From Sporobolomyces roseus (taxonomy: Eukaryota > Basidiomycota > Microbotryomycetes > Sporidiobolales > Sporidiobolaceae): DNA of 64,000 bases. Each line of letters opens with the position of its first letter. Position 1 is the stretch's first letter. Made by a program: the position numbers and the translations under genes. The stretch is from contig JADILM010000005.1 in assembly GCA_016617785.1 (NCBI GenBank), positions 930,001 through 994,000 on the forward strand, given 5' to 3'. The notes under the pieces were generated by a model. It was not told where the DNA came from and did no database searches. It saw nothing but the letters and a program-made list of their open reading frames with translations. Below, piece by piece: positions 32,600 to 43,183 of the stretch.

Positions 32600-33585
32600 A
32601 TGCCCTCACTACCACAAGAGACACTTCAAGAATCGATAGCAAGACTCTTGCCGAACGGATTAGGTTCTAAAGGGGGTGAAGAATTGAATCCTCTCTCTTA
32701 CCCCGCTAGAGATTTACACATTCTCCTCGCCTGCTCTGGGAGTGTAGCTAATGTCAAACTACCTCTGATAGTCAGGGAATTACTCCAGGTGAGTGCCGTT
32801 GCAGTTTGAGAGTCGTCTTGTGAGCTGATTCCTTCGTTTTCGAATATGAAAGTTTGAGAAAGTTCAAGTTCAAGTGGTCGCTTCTAAATCAGCTCTACAC
32901 TTCTTTGAGAAGAATGAGATCGAGAGGGAACATGAGGGAAAGGTGAAAATTTGGACTGATGAGGAAGAATGGGCAGTGAGCCGCTGTTCGCAAAGTTCTG
33001 TTTCGACGTCTGGAGCTGACTCGCTTCTTCATGCTTAATCTAGGGATGGTCACGGATAGGAGATCCTATTCTACACATCGAAGTGAGCAACGATCCGATC
33101 ATCAGTCGAACGAGAGTCTGACCATTGCAATCGTTTCTCAGTTGCGAAGATGGGCAGATCTCGTTCTCATCGCTCCTTGTTCAGCCAACACTCTCGCAAA
33201 GCTGACGCACGGTATCTGTGATAATGTAATCGTACGTTCTTTCTCCCACCCTCTTCACCTGTTCTCGTCACTGACCGAATCATTCCTTCAGACTTCACTC
33301 CTTCGAGCCCTCCCTCAACACGTCCCCGTCACGCTCTATCCAGCCATGAATACTCACATGTACTCCCATCCCCTCACCTCGAAGCAACTCGAGTTCGTCA
33401 AGGAGGAATTGGGATATCGAGTCGAGGGACCAATACCTAAAAAACTCGCTTGTGGAGATATAGGTGCGCTCTCCTCTCGCTTCTGTCGCTCGGATACGCG
33501 AGCTGATACCGATATTATAAGCAGGGATGGGAGCGATGGTAGAATGGAGCGATATCGTCAAGCGGGTAGTCGATGAGTATGGGCT
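32563..33585 (+). repeat. Inverted-repeat arm 1 (PPCDC copy 1)
   Basis: About 1,020 bp match the reverse complement of 39261-40282. Exons and introns are both nearly identical: intron 1 shares GAGCTGATTCCTTCGTTTTC, and the last intron shares TCGCTTCTGTCGCTCGGATA. The arms are separated by about 5.7 kb of unique sequence. No transposase, terminal repeats or target duplications were seen. Confidence 0.85.
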
Positions 33586-33604
33586 CAAAAGAAGAATTGA
33601 ATAA
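32600..33604 (+). CDS. Phosphopantothenoylcysteine decarboxylase, copy 1
   Basis: FMN-dependent decarboxylase of coenzyme A synthesis (4'-phosphopantothenoylcysteine to 4'-phosphopantetheine). Flavoprotein features: ILLACSGSVANVKLPLIVREL (FMN site), DPILHIELRRWADLVLIAPCSANTLAK with the catalytic His in LHIE, and GICDN. The substrate-binding motif is PAMNTHMYSHP (usual form PAMNxxMW) and the flap is KKLACGDIGMGAMVEW with the catalytic Cys. Introns are short; the small exon GWSRIGDPILHIE is bounded by two of them. The stop is TAA at 33602-33604, only 37 bp before the NSP1 stop on the other strand. In baker's yeast this enzyme is a Cab3/Hal3/Vhs3 heterotrimer with split active-site residues. Here one copy carries both His and Cys. 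Confidence 0.9.
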
Positions 33605-33640
33605 ACATTTTCAACAAGATCTGTCAAGTATTCCTCTACC

Positions 33641-36053
33641 CTATCTTCGAACAAACGGTGAACCAGCTCTCTGGCTATTCCCTAATCGACTGGGAGTGCC
33701 CATTCGTCCATTAGGTCCAGGACTATCTCTCGCACCCTCGATTCCTCTTCCAACTTTCCCAGCGACTTCCCCGACTCGTCCTTCCAAATCTCGAACATTC
33801 TTCTTCAACCCATCAGTCGTGCTCTCAATCCACTTGAGACTCCCGAGATGCGCGTTGAGGATGGCGGCGATTTGAACGAGCGCGTCTTCGGAAGAAGAGG
33901 AATCGTCTTCTTTGCCAGAGGAAGAGAAGGAAGGAGACAAGGCGTTGAGGGTCTGGATGAGCGATGTGAGGGAAGTTGAAGTGGTGTCAAGGGATGAAGA
34001 GAGCGAAGTAGCGAGGTTGTAGCTGCCGAATCGCAACAAGAGATGGTCAACTTTGGATTCAGAGCCGAAGAGAGAGCTTGAAAGAACGACAACTCACGCT
34101 TTCTCTCGTTCTCGTTCCGCACCTCCAGCTCCACTTCCACCTCTCCATCCAGCCCCAGTCGCGCTCTGATCGACGAGTCCATCGATTTCCTTTTCGTAGT
34201 TGTCCAAAACGTCCGAAAGATCTTTCTGTTGCGATTCAATGTAGTCGAGAGAAGAAGTGATTTGACTTTGTAACGGTGAGAGGGGCAGAACCGAATTGTA
34301 CAATTGCGAGATCTGGAATGAAGAATTCGAATTAGTCACCGGGTTTAGAAGTTTCGAAAAGCGAGTTTCGCTTCTTTACCTGTTCACCGTTCTCCCTCAA
34401 AACTCGATCCCATTCCCTCACGTCACCTGCAACATCTGCGAAATCTCTCGTCCTCTCCTCCAATTCATTATTCCACCCACTTACGATCTCATCCAAAGTT
34501 TTCCCTCTCAACATCGACGGCGTTGGTGCACTCGTCGTCGTTGTCGAAGGAGCTGGTGCGCCGAGGGTCGTTGAGGTCGTCGCTGTGTGTTTGGCGCCGA
34601 ATGAGAGCGCTCCGGTTGAAGGCGCGGGAGTGTTCGAGGGCGCCGAAACGGGTTTCGCTCCGAAGAGGGAGGGAGCTGCCGGAGCCGGAGTCGGAGCGGG
34701 AGCAGAAGAGGTTGTGGAAGTGGAGGTGGAAGCAGCAGGGGCGCCGAAAGAGAAAGAGGGAGCTAAACAGATGAGAACAAATTGTCAATGAACCTGAATT
34801 TGTAACGGAAGACCCTCAGTAGTCCACTCACCTGCCGTGCTCGTCGAGGCAGCAGGAGCAGGAGGCTTCGCACCGAAGAGCGAAAGAGCGGGAGCTGCTG
34901 AAAAAGATCGATGTTAATTTCTGTCTCATTCGCATGCTTCGAAACGGAGAAGAGCTTGCCTGCAGGTGCAGCCGCAGGCGCAGAGGTCGATTCAGCGGGC
35001 TTCGCACCGAATAATGAAGGCGTCGAGGTAGCAGGAGTGCTCGAGGTTTCCGCTGGTTTGACTCCGAAGAGAGATGGGGCGGAAGTTGTCGGGGCTGAAC
35101 ATACCAACCTCGGTTAGCTCGCTACCTTGAAAAGCTAACAAGAGAGAAGAACACTCACCAGTGGTAGCAGGAGGCTTAGCGCCGAACAAACCAATTGAAG
35201 GAGCGCTGAGAGCCGTCGAACTTGGTGCGTTCGAATTAGCCGGAGCTCCAAACAAAGGTTTCGGTGTCTCTGCTGGTTTGGGAGCGGACGAGGCTCCGAA
35301 GAGACCTGTACTGGGTGCTGAGGAGGCTGGCGTAATGGAGCTGGTGGTCGAACTCGAAGCTTGTGGTTGACCGAAAGAGAAACCTCCTCCTCCAAAAGCG
35401 GGTTTCTTCGTTGCCGCTTCACCTCCCGAATCGTTCTCCCTCTTGTTCCCTCCACCTCCGAATAATCCACCGAGTGAAGGAGCGGCAGCGGGCGGTTGAG
35501 TCGAATTTGTGTTCGCTGCTTGTTGACCGAAGAGTGGAGCTGAAGGGCCAGGAGTTCCCGCTGGCGTTGTCGATCCAGCAGCTGGTTGTGCTCCGGGTTG
35601 TCCAAACAGACCTCCAGCGGGTTTAGCGGGGGTTGAGAATAATCCAGTCGAACTTCCACTTCCTCCTCCGAACAAGCCAGTCGAAGGAGCCGCTGCTGAT
35701 TCTGCGGGTTTGGGGGCACCGAATGAGAATGAAGGTGCACTGCTAGTAGCAGGGGCAGTACTCGTTCCTCCTCCTCCGAATAAACCTCCTCCAGTTGAAG
35801 GATTCGATGAAGCGGGTTGACCAAACAAACTCGTACTTGGAGCTGCGGTAGATGGTGTCGTAGTAGAGGTAGATGCTAGATAACAAACAACTATCAGCGA
35901 CCAGCCTAGCGAGCGAGAATGAAGAGTTGAAACACACCAGGTTGTCCAAAACTGAACCCTCCAGATCCTCCTCCAAAGTTGAATGCTGCGTGCTCTACCT
36001 AGATCAGTTGGTGCTCTCGTTACCCTGAGCGCGCAAATGCGAGACTGACCCAT
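33641..36053 (-). CDS. NSP1: Nsp1/Nup62 FG nucleoporin
   Basis: Central-channel nuclear pore protein. Exon 1 is only ATGG (36050-36053). The next exon starts AFNFGGGSGGFSFGQP. A long FG domain follows with many SLFGQ, GLFGGG, SFSFGAP and SLFGAKPA repeats separated by Ser/Thr/Pro/Ala spacers. The C-terminal coiled-coil domain begins at LRGKTLDEIVSGWNNELEE and continues DVREWDRVLRENGEQISQLY and QKDLSDVLDNYEKEID. This is the Nsp1 C-terminal domain that pairs with Nup57/Nup49 and Nup82. The repeats on the complementary strand produce long artefactual open frames. The stop (33641-33643) faces the PPCDC copy 1 stop. Confidence 0.93.
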
Positions 36054-36197
36054 TGTTTTGATGAAATGTGGGAGTCTAACTCGAGAATTGCGGAAAGTTA
36101 TCTCTCGATTTCGCAACAATAAAAGACTATAATGCTGTTACATTTTAAAAAGAAATGTCTAATCAAACGACTGCTACTACACAAGATCTCCCCTAGT

Positions 36198-37539
36198 CTA
36201 CTCATCCTCGGAATCCTCGTCACCTGTTACGCGATGAAAGAGGGACAGAGTTAGGACCAGACGAAAGAGAGAAGAAAGGGAAAGTTTCGAAAACGTACCG
36301 GAGACCTCCTTGTTCTCTCTCGCTACACGATCCATAAGTGCCGCCAATTCGAGATCATCCGTCTCACTAACTGCCTTGGGTCTCATCTTGACGTTCAAAC
36401 TACCTCCCTCCTCTTTCCTGATGACTTCCCCAATCGCCTCGATCGCTTGTTCGAGTCGTTCAATCGCACCAGTCTTATCCGTCGTGTTACTGACCATGAC
36501 GTATAAAGGAGGAGCGACTAATCGAATCTTGATTGGAATTTCTTCAGTACTCAACGCTTCTCCAGCTGCTAACGCGTCTTGAATTGTCAAGATTCCGTTG
36601 TATGAGAAGTTTGTCACTTCCAAATCGGCACGGATTTTGACGGGTTGTGGAGTGAGTCGTCGAGCAATGTTGTGTCGAAGTTCTTCGTAAATGTCGGAAG
36701 GGATCTTGAGATCAGCGAAAACTGATTCAGGTTCACTAAACTCTCAGAAATGCTACGTTCAGTTCTAGCTCAACTTTCGACCAATCTCAGAGGATGACAT
36801 ACGTGATTGATAGTTTGAAAGCGTCGTAAGCGTGACCATATTTCTTGTACAAAGGCCAAGCGACCAAATCGTTGATTTGTTCCATATCGGCACCCGTCTT
36901 TTCCGCTACATGTCGCATAATCGTGTGAACCGTCTTTGACTTGTTGTATCGTTCTTCACACTTGATGACATCTTCAGCAGAAACTCGTCGTTTCGAAAGA
37001 TCAATGTAACCTGAAATATCGAGAGCGATTGATGAGTGGGAATTTGGCGAAACGCAACAAGGGTAGAGGAGAGGAGGGGCTCACCTTTCTCCTTGTCTAC
37101 TCGCATGACTACTACTACTTCATTCCTTCCAACCCTGATGAGTTTTTGGATTGAACGAATACGCCTTCGGGACAATTCCGATAACAAGATCATTCCTTCA
37201 ATGTTGTCGTATTCGAGCTGGACGGCCAAGGGAGCTCAGTATAGCTCTTAGGTGTACTGAGCCTGTGTTGGAACGTACGAGTTTGACATAGGCACCCATC
37301 TCCTGAATCTGTTTGACCTGAACCATGACCAACTCATCTACCTGTAAAGATCGTGTAGCAAGACGATCAGCTGATGCATAAGCGGATAATTCATTCTGTG
37401 AAGTCTACCTCTGGGAATCTGTAGAGGGAGAGAGCGAGATTAGCATGTGTGAAAGAATGAAATAAAGATGAAAGGGAAAACTAGAGTGGGAAGGAGTAAG
37501 AGTGGAGGGAGGGGCTTACCTGTCTGCATAGTATCTCAT
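36198..37539 (-). CDS. SUI2: Translation initiation factor eIF2 alpha subunit
   Basis: Part of the eIF2 ternary complex delivering initiator tRNA. It starts [20 protein letters not shown], followed by an S1-type OB fold ([20 protein letters not shown]) and the regulatory loop [13 protein letters not shown]. The Ser of SELSRRR is the position phosphorylated by Gcn2-type kinases. Next come [14 protein letters not shown], the helical domain, and an acidic end DEDSEDE. The first coding exons are tiny: 20 nt (to 37520), then a 10-nt exon at 37409-37418 encoding part of RFPE. The stop is TAG at 36198-36200. Very well conserved; high confidence. Confidence 0.95.
37409..37418 (-). other. SUI2: 10-nt micro-exon in SUI2
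   Basis: ATTCCCAGAG, flanked by a CTACAG acceptor and a GTAGAC donor. Joining GACAG + ATTCCCAGAG + GTAGATG gives D-R-F-P-E-V-D, the expected eIF2-alpha N-terminus. Confidence 0.85.
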
Positions 37540-37670
37540 GTTTGACTAGTCTAGTATCGATAGAGGGTTATAGAAGTGAGACGTAACGAGAATGAGAAAG
37601 CGAAACTCGTTTGCTTGAGATTGACTCTCTCATCTCTACCATTCACACAAACTCAAGCTATTAGGACAGT

Positions 37671-38969
37671 ATGGCAACTGATGAAGGATTACAAGTATCC
37701 CTGTGAGTTTCCCTACTACTCCCTCTTCAGTGTTGTGTTGATCCGACTCACCTCCACCCTCCCTCAGTCATCCACTCCCTCTACTCAATATATCAGATCA
37801 CTACACTCGTCAATCACTCAATCACAACAACCCTTCCATCAGAGTAGTAGGAGGCTTATTGGGAACACAACAAGGTCGACAAATCGACATAATCAATTCA
37901 TTCGAACTCGCTTTACTCGACTCGTCCCCCTCCTCCAACTCTACTCTCAATCTCGATCACACCTACTTCACCACTCGTCGAGATCAATTCCGACAAGTTT
38001 TCCCAACCTTTGATTTCCTCGGTTGGTACACCATTGGCGATTCTCCCATACCATCCGAAATCTCCCTTCACAAACAATTCTTGACCTACAACGAATCACC
38101 CTTGTTCCTACAACTATCTCCACAACGTCCTTCGAGTCAGACGGGGAAAGATTTACCATTGGCGATTTATGAGACCGTGTTGGAACCGAGGGAGAATGGC
38201 GAACCTGAACCGGTATTCGTCAAAGTTGAATACGAGATCGAGACTGGAGAGGCAGAGAAAGTTGCAGTAGACGAAGTGAGTCAAGTACAAGATGATACGA
38301 ACAAGCCTGGTGCTTCATCCTCTTCGACTGCTCGTACGCTTTCCTCTCTTCCCTCTCTCTTTCCCTTCCTTTCAATCTCTAACCCGAACTCGTCTTTGAC
38401 AGTCATTGCTACTCTTCAATCTCAACGCAACGCACTCTCAATGCTCTCTTCACGAGTCAACCAAATCACGACTTACCTCCAAGCAGTTTCGGAAGGGAAA
38501 GCGAAAAAGGACGATGAAACATTGAGACAGATTCAAGCGTTGGTGAGTGGATTGAAAGGACAAACGGGTGGAGGGGAACTCGAGAAGGAATTCATGACTG
38601 TCAGTCTCCGTCACTGTACTATCTCTCTTTGAGTAAGCCGGGAACTGATAGTTCTGCGTGATCGAATTGACAGGAATACAACGATGCGCTTCTAACGACG
38701 TATCTCTCATCACTAACGAAACAATTGTTGACCGCCAACGAAGTGAGCTCATTCTCTTGTTCTCCCATCTTCCCTCACTAATCCCCATTCTCGCATTGCA
38801 GCTCCTCGATAAACAACTCCTCCTGGTCAATTCTTCTCAATCCGGCAGTGGTGGTCGTGGAGGAGGAGGAGGTGATCGTGTAGGAGGTGGTGGAGGGGGA
38901 AGGAAAGGAAAAGTTGTTTTCGGAGGAAGCAGTTCGAAAGGAGGTCCAGAATTCGGTGATTGGGCTTGA
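37671..38969 (+). CDS. CSN6: COP9 signalosome subunit 6 (MPN-minus)
   Basis: MPN-domain subunit of the COP9 signalosome, the cullin deneddylase. Spliced start MATDEGLQVSLHPLPLLNIS, then DHYTRQ and VVGGLLGTQQGRQIDIINSF (typical CSN6/Rpn8 MPN string), then VFPTFDFLGWYTIGD. The JAMM metal ligands of CSN5 are absent, as normal for CSN6. The C-terminal helices (QRNALSMLSSRVNQITTYLQ) belong to the CSN6 bundle. A Gly-rich tail (GGRGGGGG and similar) ends the protein, which is unusual for the family. It lies divergently from SUI2, with 131 bp between start codons. Confidence 0.9.
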
Positions 38970-39228
38970 GATACGCTTGTGGAAGCGGGAGAAGTCAGGA
39001 AAGGAGAAGGTGTTTGTGCTTGATTGCGCGATGTGTGTTCCGCTCTGTTCTACGTGGCTGTTTCGTCTTTTCTGTTCTGTTCGTTGTATACAATTTTCTC
39101 CTCTCTTCTTTTTCGTTACTCGCAACTACCCCTCGCAACTTCTGAATGAAACGACTGAAACCAATAAGTACCTCACGACGCTATCGCTCTCTTCTGTCTG
39201 CGAAGCTGCTCTCGTTGTCGAGACCGGA

Positions 39229-40244
39229 TTAGGGTAGATCGTCTTCTTTTCGTTTCAGACTGTATTCTTCGACTACTCGCCTCACGATATCGCTCCATTC
39301 TACCATCGCTCCCATCCCTGCTCATAATATCGGTATCAGCTCGCGTATCCGAGCGACAGAAGCGAGAGGAGAGCGCACCTATATCTCCACAAGCGAGTTT
39401 CTTAGGTATTGGTCCCTCTACTCGATATCCCAATTCCTCCTTGACGAATTCGAGTTGCTTTGAGGTGAGGGGATGAGAGTACATATGAGTATTCATAGCT
39501 GGATAGAGTGTGACTGGAACATGTCGAGGTAGGGCTCGAAGGAGTGAAGTCTGGAGAAGAGAGGATTCCAGTCGGTGAGTGCGGGCGGAGGGAAAGGCAG
39601 AAGACACACGATCACGTTATCACAGATTCCGTGAGTCAGCTTTGCGAGAGTATTGGCTGAGCAAGGAGCTAATAGAACTAGATCTGCCCATCTTCGCAAC
39701 TGAGAAACGATTAAAAACGGTCAGACTCTGGTTCGAATGATAGTTCGAATCGTTGCTCACCTCGATGTGTAGAATAGGATCTCCTATTCGAGACCATCTC
39801 TGGAACGAGCACAAAGAAGCTAGTCAGTTCCAGACGTCGAAACAGAACTTTGCGAATGTCGAACTCACTGCCCATTCCTCCTCATCAGTCCAAACTTTCA
39901 CCTTTCCCTCATGTTCCCTCTCGATCTCATGCTTGTCGAAGAAGTGCAAAGCTGACTTGGAAGCAACCACTTGAACTTGAACTTTCTCAAACTTGCATAT
40001 TCGAAAACGAAGGAATCAGCTCACACCACGACTCTCAAACTGTAGCGGCACTCACCTGGAGTAGTTCCCTCACTATCAAAGGTAATTTGACGCTAGCTAC
40101 ACTCCCAGAGCAGGCGAGGAGGATGTGTAAATCTCTAGTGGGGTAACAAAGAGGATTCGATTCTTCATCCCCTTTAGAACCTAATCCGTTCGGCAAGAGT
40201 CTTGCTATCGATTCTTGAAGTGTCTCTTGTGGTATTGAGGGCAT
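39229..40244 (-). CDS. Phosphopantothenoylcysteine decarboxylase, copy 2
   Basis: Nearly identical to the gene at 32600-33604, in the opposite orientation. All catalytic features are kept: CSGSVASVKLP, DPILHIE-LRRWADLVLLAP, PAMNTHMYSHPLTS and LACGDIG...GAMVEWSDIV. Both open frames and splice sites are intact, so this is not an obvious pseudogene. It differs at the extreme C-terminus (RRVVEEYSLKRKEDDLP versus KRVVDEYGLKRRIE), where homology to copy 1 ends. Minor substitutions: GGEELNPLSYPA becomes GDEESNPLCYPT. Role in coenzyme A synthesis as for copy 1. The start is the ATG at 40244, in the same context as copy 1. Confidence 0.9.
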
Positions 40245-40282
40245 TTCTGATGCAGTCAAGTGAAGTGTCGGAGGTAGAAAGC
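39261..40282 (-). repeat. Inverted-repeat arm 2 (PPCDC copy 2)
   Basis: Reverse-complement match to 32563-33585. The boundaries are the divergence of the C-terminal codons on one side and about 38 bp upstream of the start codon on the other. Confidence 0.85.
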
Positions 40283-40615
40283 CCAAGTTCTTGCTTCATC
40301 TTTCACCTCGACTTGCTCTGTCCCGCTAGCTCTGAACGCACATCTAGTTTGATCAGACTACCGATAAGGTGAGTCTTTCTTTCCTCCTCCGGTCTGTACC
40401 CTCTCAAACCTGCGAGTGTTGCGGGATCAATGCATTAAAAAAAAGTTGGATGAAGGCGAGCGAAAGGTAGTAAGGTACAATGGGCTGCACGAGGGTATGA
40501 AAGGTCTCCGCCGAGCAGCATGAAGGACTCGATTGAGCCAATACGGATCCGCTCTGTCGTGTATTAATCTCGCTGATTTTGAATCGCTCGTTTCGCAGAC
40601 ACCGTACTTCGCAAG
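40245..40615. promoter_or_regulatory. Bidirectional promoter, PPCDC copy 2 / TPR copy 2
   Basis: 371 bp between divergent starts, almost the same length as for copy 1. A 9-11-nt A-run lies near 40436-40445. Otherwise no element that I recognise. Confidence 0.45.
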
Positions 40616-42957
40616 ATGTCAGCTGCTATTCTCAAAGCACAAGGAAACGCTCACTTTGCGAAGAAGGAATGGGAGAAAGCGATCGAATCGTACACTCAAG
40701 CACTAGAAGCCGAGAAGGATCTGGTCGCCTCTGCTGCTCTCCTCAGTAATCGCTCTGCAGCCTATGTTCATCTCGACAAGTTGGAAGCAGGTAAGCACTT
40801 CTATCTTTTCGGAGGAATGATAGAATGCTGACGTCGAACCGAATGCAGCTCTCGAGGATGCGAGAACTTGTGTCAACCGGAAACCGACCTGGTCAAAAGG
40901 ATACGCCCGATTAGGAGAAGTCTACAGCAGACAACAGATCTTTCAAAGTGCTATCTGTCACTGTAGGCTTCCTCGGCTCTCGAGCTTGCCTTTTTCGCAG
41001 CTAACTGAGGACTTGTCCGACTAAACAGACGAGAACGCAATCCGATATGCCGAAGATCCAGCTGCCAAAAAGCGGTACACCATCGCCTCGAGAACAGAAA
41101 AAGAGACCAACGATCGAAACAAGCAGAACTATCAGCGAAGTAGTGGAAGGGCCCCAGTCACAGATCTTTCTCGAATCTGGGTTACGAAACTCAATGCCGC
41201 TCTCGCCGAAGGATTCAGTTATCAAGAAGGAGGTTATCTGGAGCTGTTGTCGTTTGCTCAACAACAAGGAGCGGAGGGATGGCTCGAACTGGACCAGAAG
41301 ATGACGAGTGACGAGATCGCAAGAATGCCGCAACGACCAGGAAACTACGTGCCTGGAACGATCGTAGTGCAGAACCTCAGCGGTACGCTGTCCTTGTCTG
41401 ATCTCAGGTATGGTGCAGCTGACACAAACCCTAGCTTTCGCCAACAGAGTGCTTGCTTCTAGATACAAAAGCGTTCATTATTCCTCCATCATCAGACCCT
41501 TCACTTCCGATGCTTCGTAAGCTGATGGCCAATCAAGAGAGTGACCTCAAATATTCTATACTCGCCATGTTCTATAACCCCACGCGATGGACTCCGAAAG
41601 AAATCATCGCCGAACTCGACAAGCGACTTTCTCAGGAAACATGGTCTATCATTCGCCGTGCTTGCTCCGTGCTCGCTCGAGGGAACGTCTTGAATGCGTT
41701 CGGTCACGGAGTCGACAAGAGCTACGGTACGCTCTCCTAATTCCCGCTGGTCCTCGATTGCTGTTTGGGTCATGGTCACTTCGCGCACTAAGCATTTGCT
41801 GACCTACCCGAGTCTCATTCGCTCGGATCTCTGTTACAGGTAACGCAATTCATGATATCACTTTCTCGATCAAATTGTTGGAGGAGGGCAATCGAGTTTG
41901 GAGAAACGTCTCGTACGAAGACAAAGGTCAATCATTCCGACCGACAATGATCCGCTTGATGAAAGCCTATCTTATGGGTACGCTCTCATTTCTCTTTCTC
42001 TATCGCTCCTCGCTCACCAGCCAACTCGAGTTCTGGCAGATTTCCAGCTTGAGGCTGCAAGAGACGCAGTTTCGGAATCGGCAAAGAAACAGTTCACGCT
42101 CGAAGCGGTCGAAGTTACAGCTCGACAGATTATCGCCGAGAATCCTCAAAGCGAGTGGCCGACGCAGCGAGACTGTGCTCGACTAGGTTACCAAGTGAGT
42201 TGGACTTCGCTTCGTTTGTCGACGTATGACTCATCACCTATATACTTGTTCAGGTCCTTCCAAATGCTCGTGCCTATCTTGCTCTCGCTTTCGCATCAGC
42301 GCAGCGTGCAGGCAAGCCGCTCATCGAGAGCACCATCCCGGTTGGTCAAGCAGCTATTGCGGATCTTCCTCACGCTAGGAAAGCTGCACGCTACTACGAT
42401 CTCGTGGTCAAGCTACTACCTAAAGATGATCCTGGACAATCGTCCGTGACCTGGATGGCTCTTCAGCAGTAGGTCAGCGCTATGAGTCTCGCCCGCGAGT
42501 AAAGAGCTGACTCTTTCGACTTTTCAGACATTTGAGAGCAGGAGGTCAAAGGATCAGCGACATTATCAAGCGAGCGGATGAAGCTGAAAAGTCACGTATC
42601 GAGCTCTCGAGATTCTGTACGTCCTCTCTGTTATCGAAGTTCAGACGCGAAGCTGATCTTTCCTCTCGTTCCACAGTCGAAGAACTCGAAGAACCCTACC
42701 AACCTCGCACTTTCGTCCGCATGCAGATCGAATCCCTTCGAGAGTGGCTCGCGACTTCAGGAGCTCGAGCGTATCAAGGCGTCGAACCGATTGACCAAAC
42801 TATCAAACCGATTCCTACTCTAAACATGCAAGGCGTTCCAGCTTCCTTCGATCCGAACACAGTCCTCGACGCAGCGTTCTGGCTCAAGCTAGAGGGAGAT
42901 GTGGGAATTGTAGACGTTCTCGCTCCGAGACGAGACATGCGCGGAACTTATGCTTAA
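40616..42957 (+). CDS. TPR protein, copy 2 of the inverted duplicated pair
   Basis: Starts MSAAILKAQGNAHFAKKEWE, with KAIESYTQALEAEKD, SNRSAAYVHLDKLEAALEDA and RKPTWSKGYARLGEVYSRQQ. These are three N-terminal TPRs aligned with the gene at 29960-32233. Unlike copy 1, the middle contains a segment like NAALAEGFSYQEGGYLELL. The C-terminal half keeps RWTPKEIIAELDKRLSQETW, LLEEGNRVWRN, RTFVRMQIESLREWL and GDVGIVDVLAP. The end differs (RRDMRGTYA). The two TPR proteins are homologous throughout but clearly diverged in residues and nearly unrecognisable at DNA level. Function unknown; possible chaperone co-factor by TPR type. Confidence 0.75.
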
Positions 42958-43183
42958 ATGGGATCGTAAAAGCTCTCTGTAATCACTATCTCGCAGCCTT
43001 GAATGCAGTAGTATCGTCCATTGATTGCATACGAAGAGAACGAGCGAGTGTCGTATCAACAGAGAGTTTCGGAAATCAGACCCGATCAAGAGAAGAGCAA
43101 AGGGGGATAAGATGAGAGCGAGGGTAGTAGGAACAGATAAGGATGCGAAGAAGAGGTATGTAGAGAGGGAATAGCATGCGGAA

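Noticed and set aside
35135..35824. Long minus-strand frame rich in Leu/Gln/Arg
   Set aside because: It is a shifted-frame shadow of the NSP1 FG repeats.
32563..40282. Transposon origin of the inverted arms
   Set aside because: The arms are ordinary intron-containing gene copies; no transposase, terminal inverted repeats or target-site duplications were seen.
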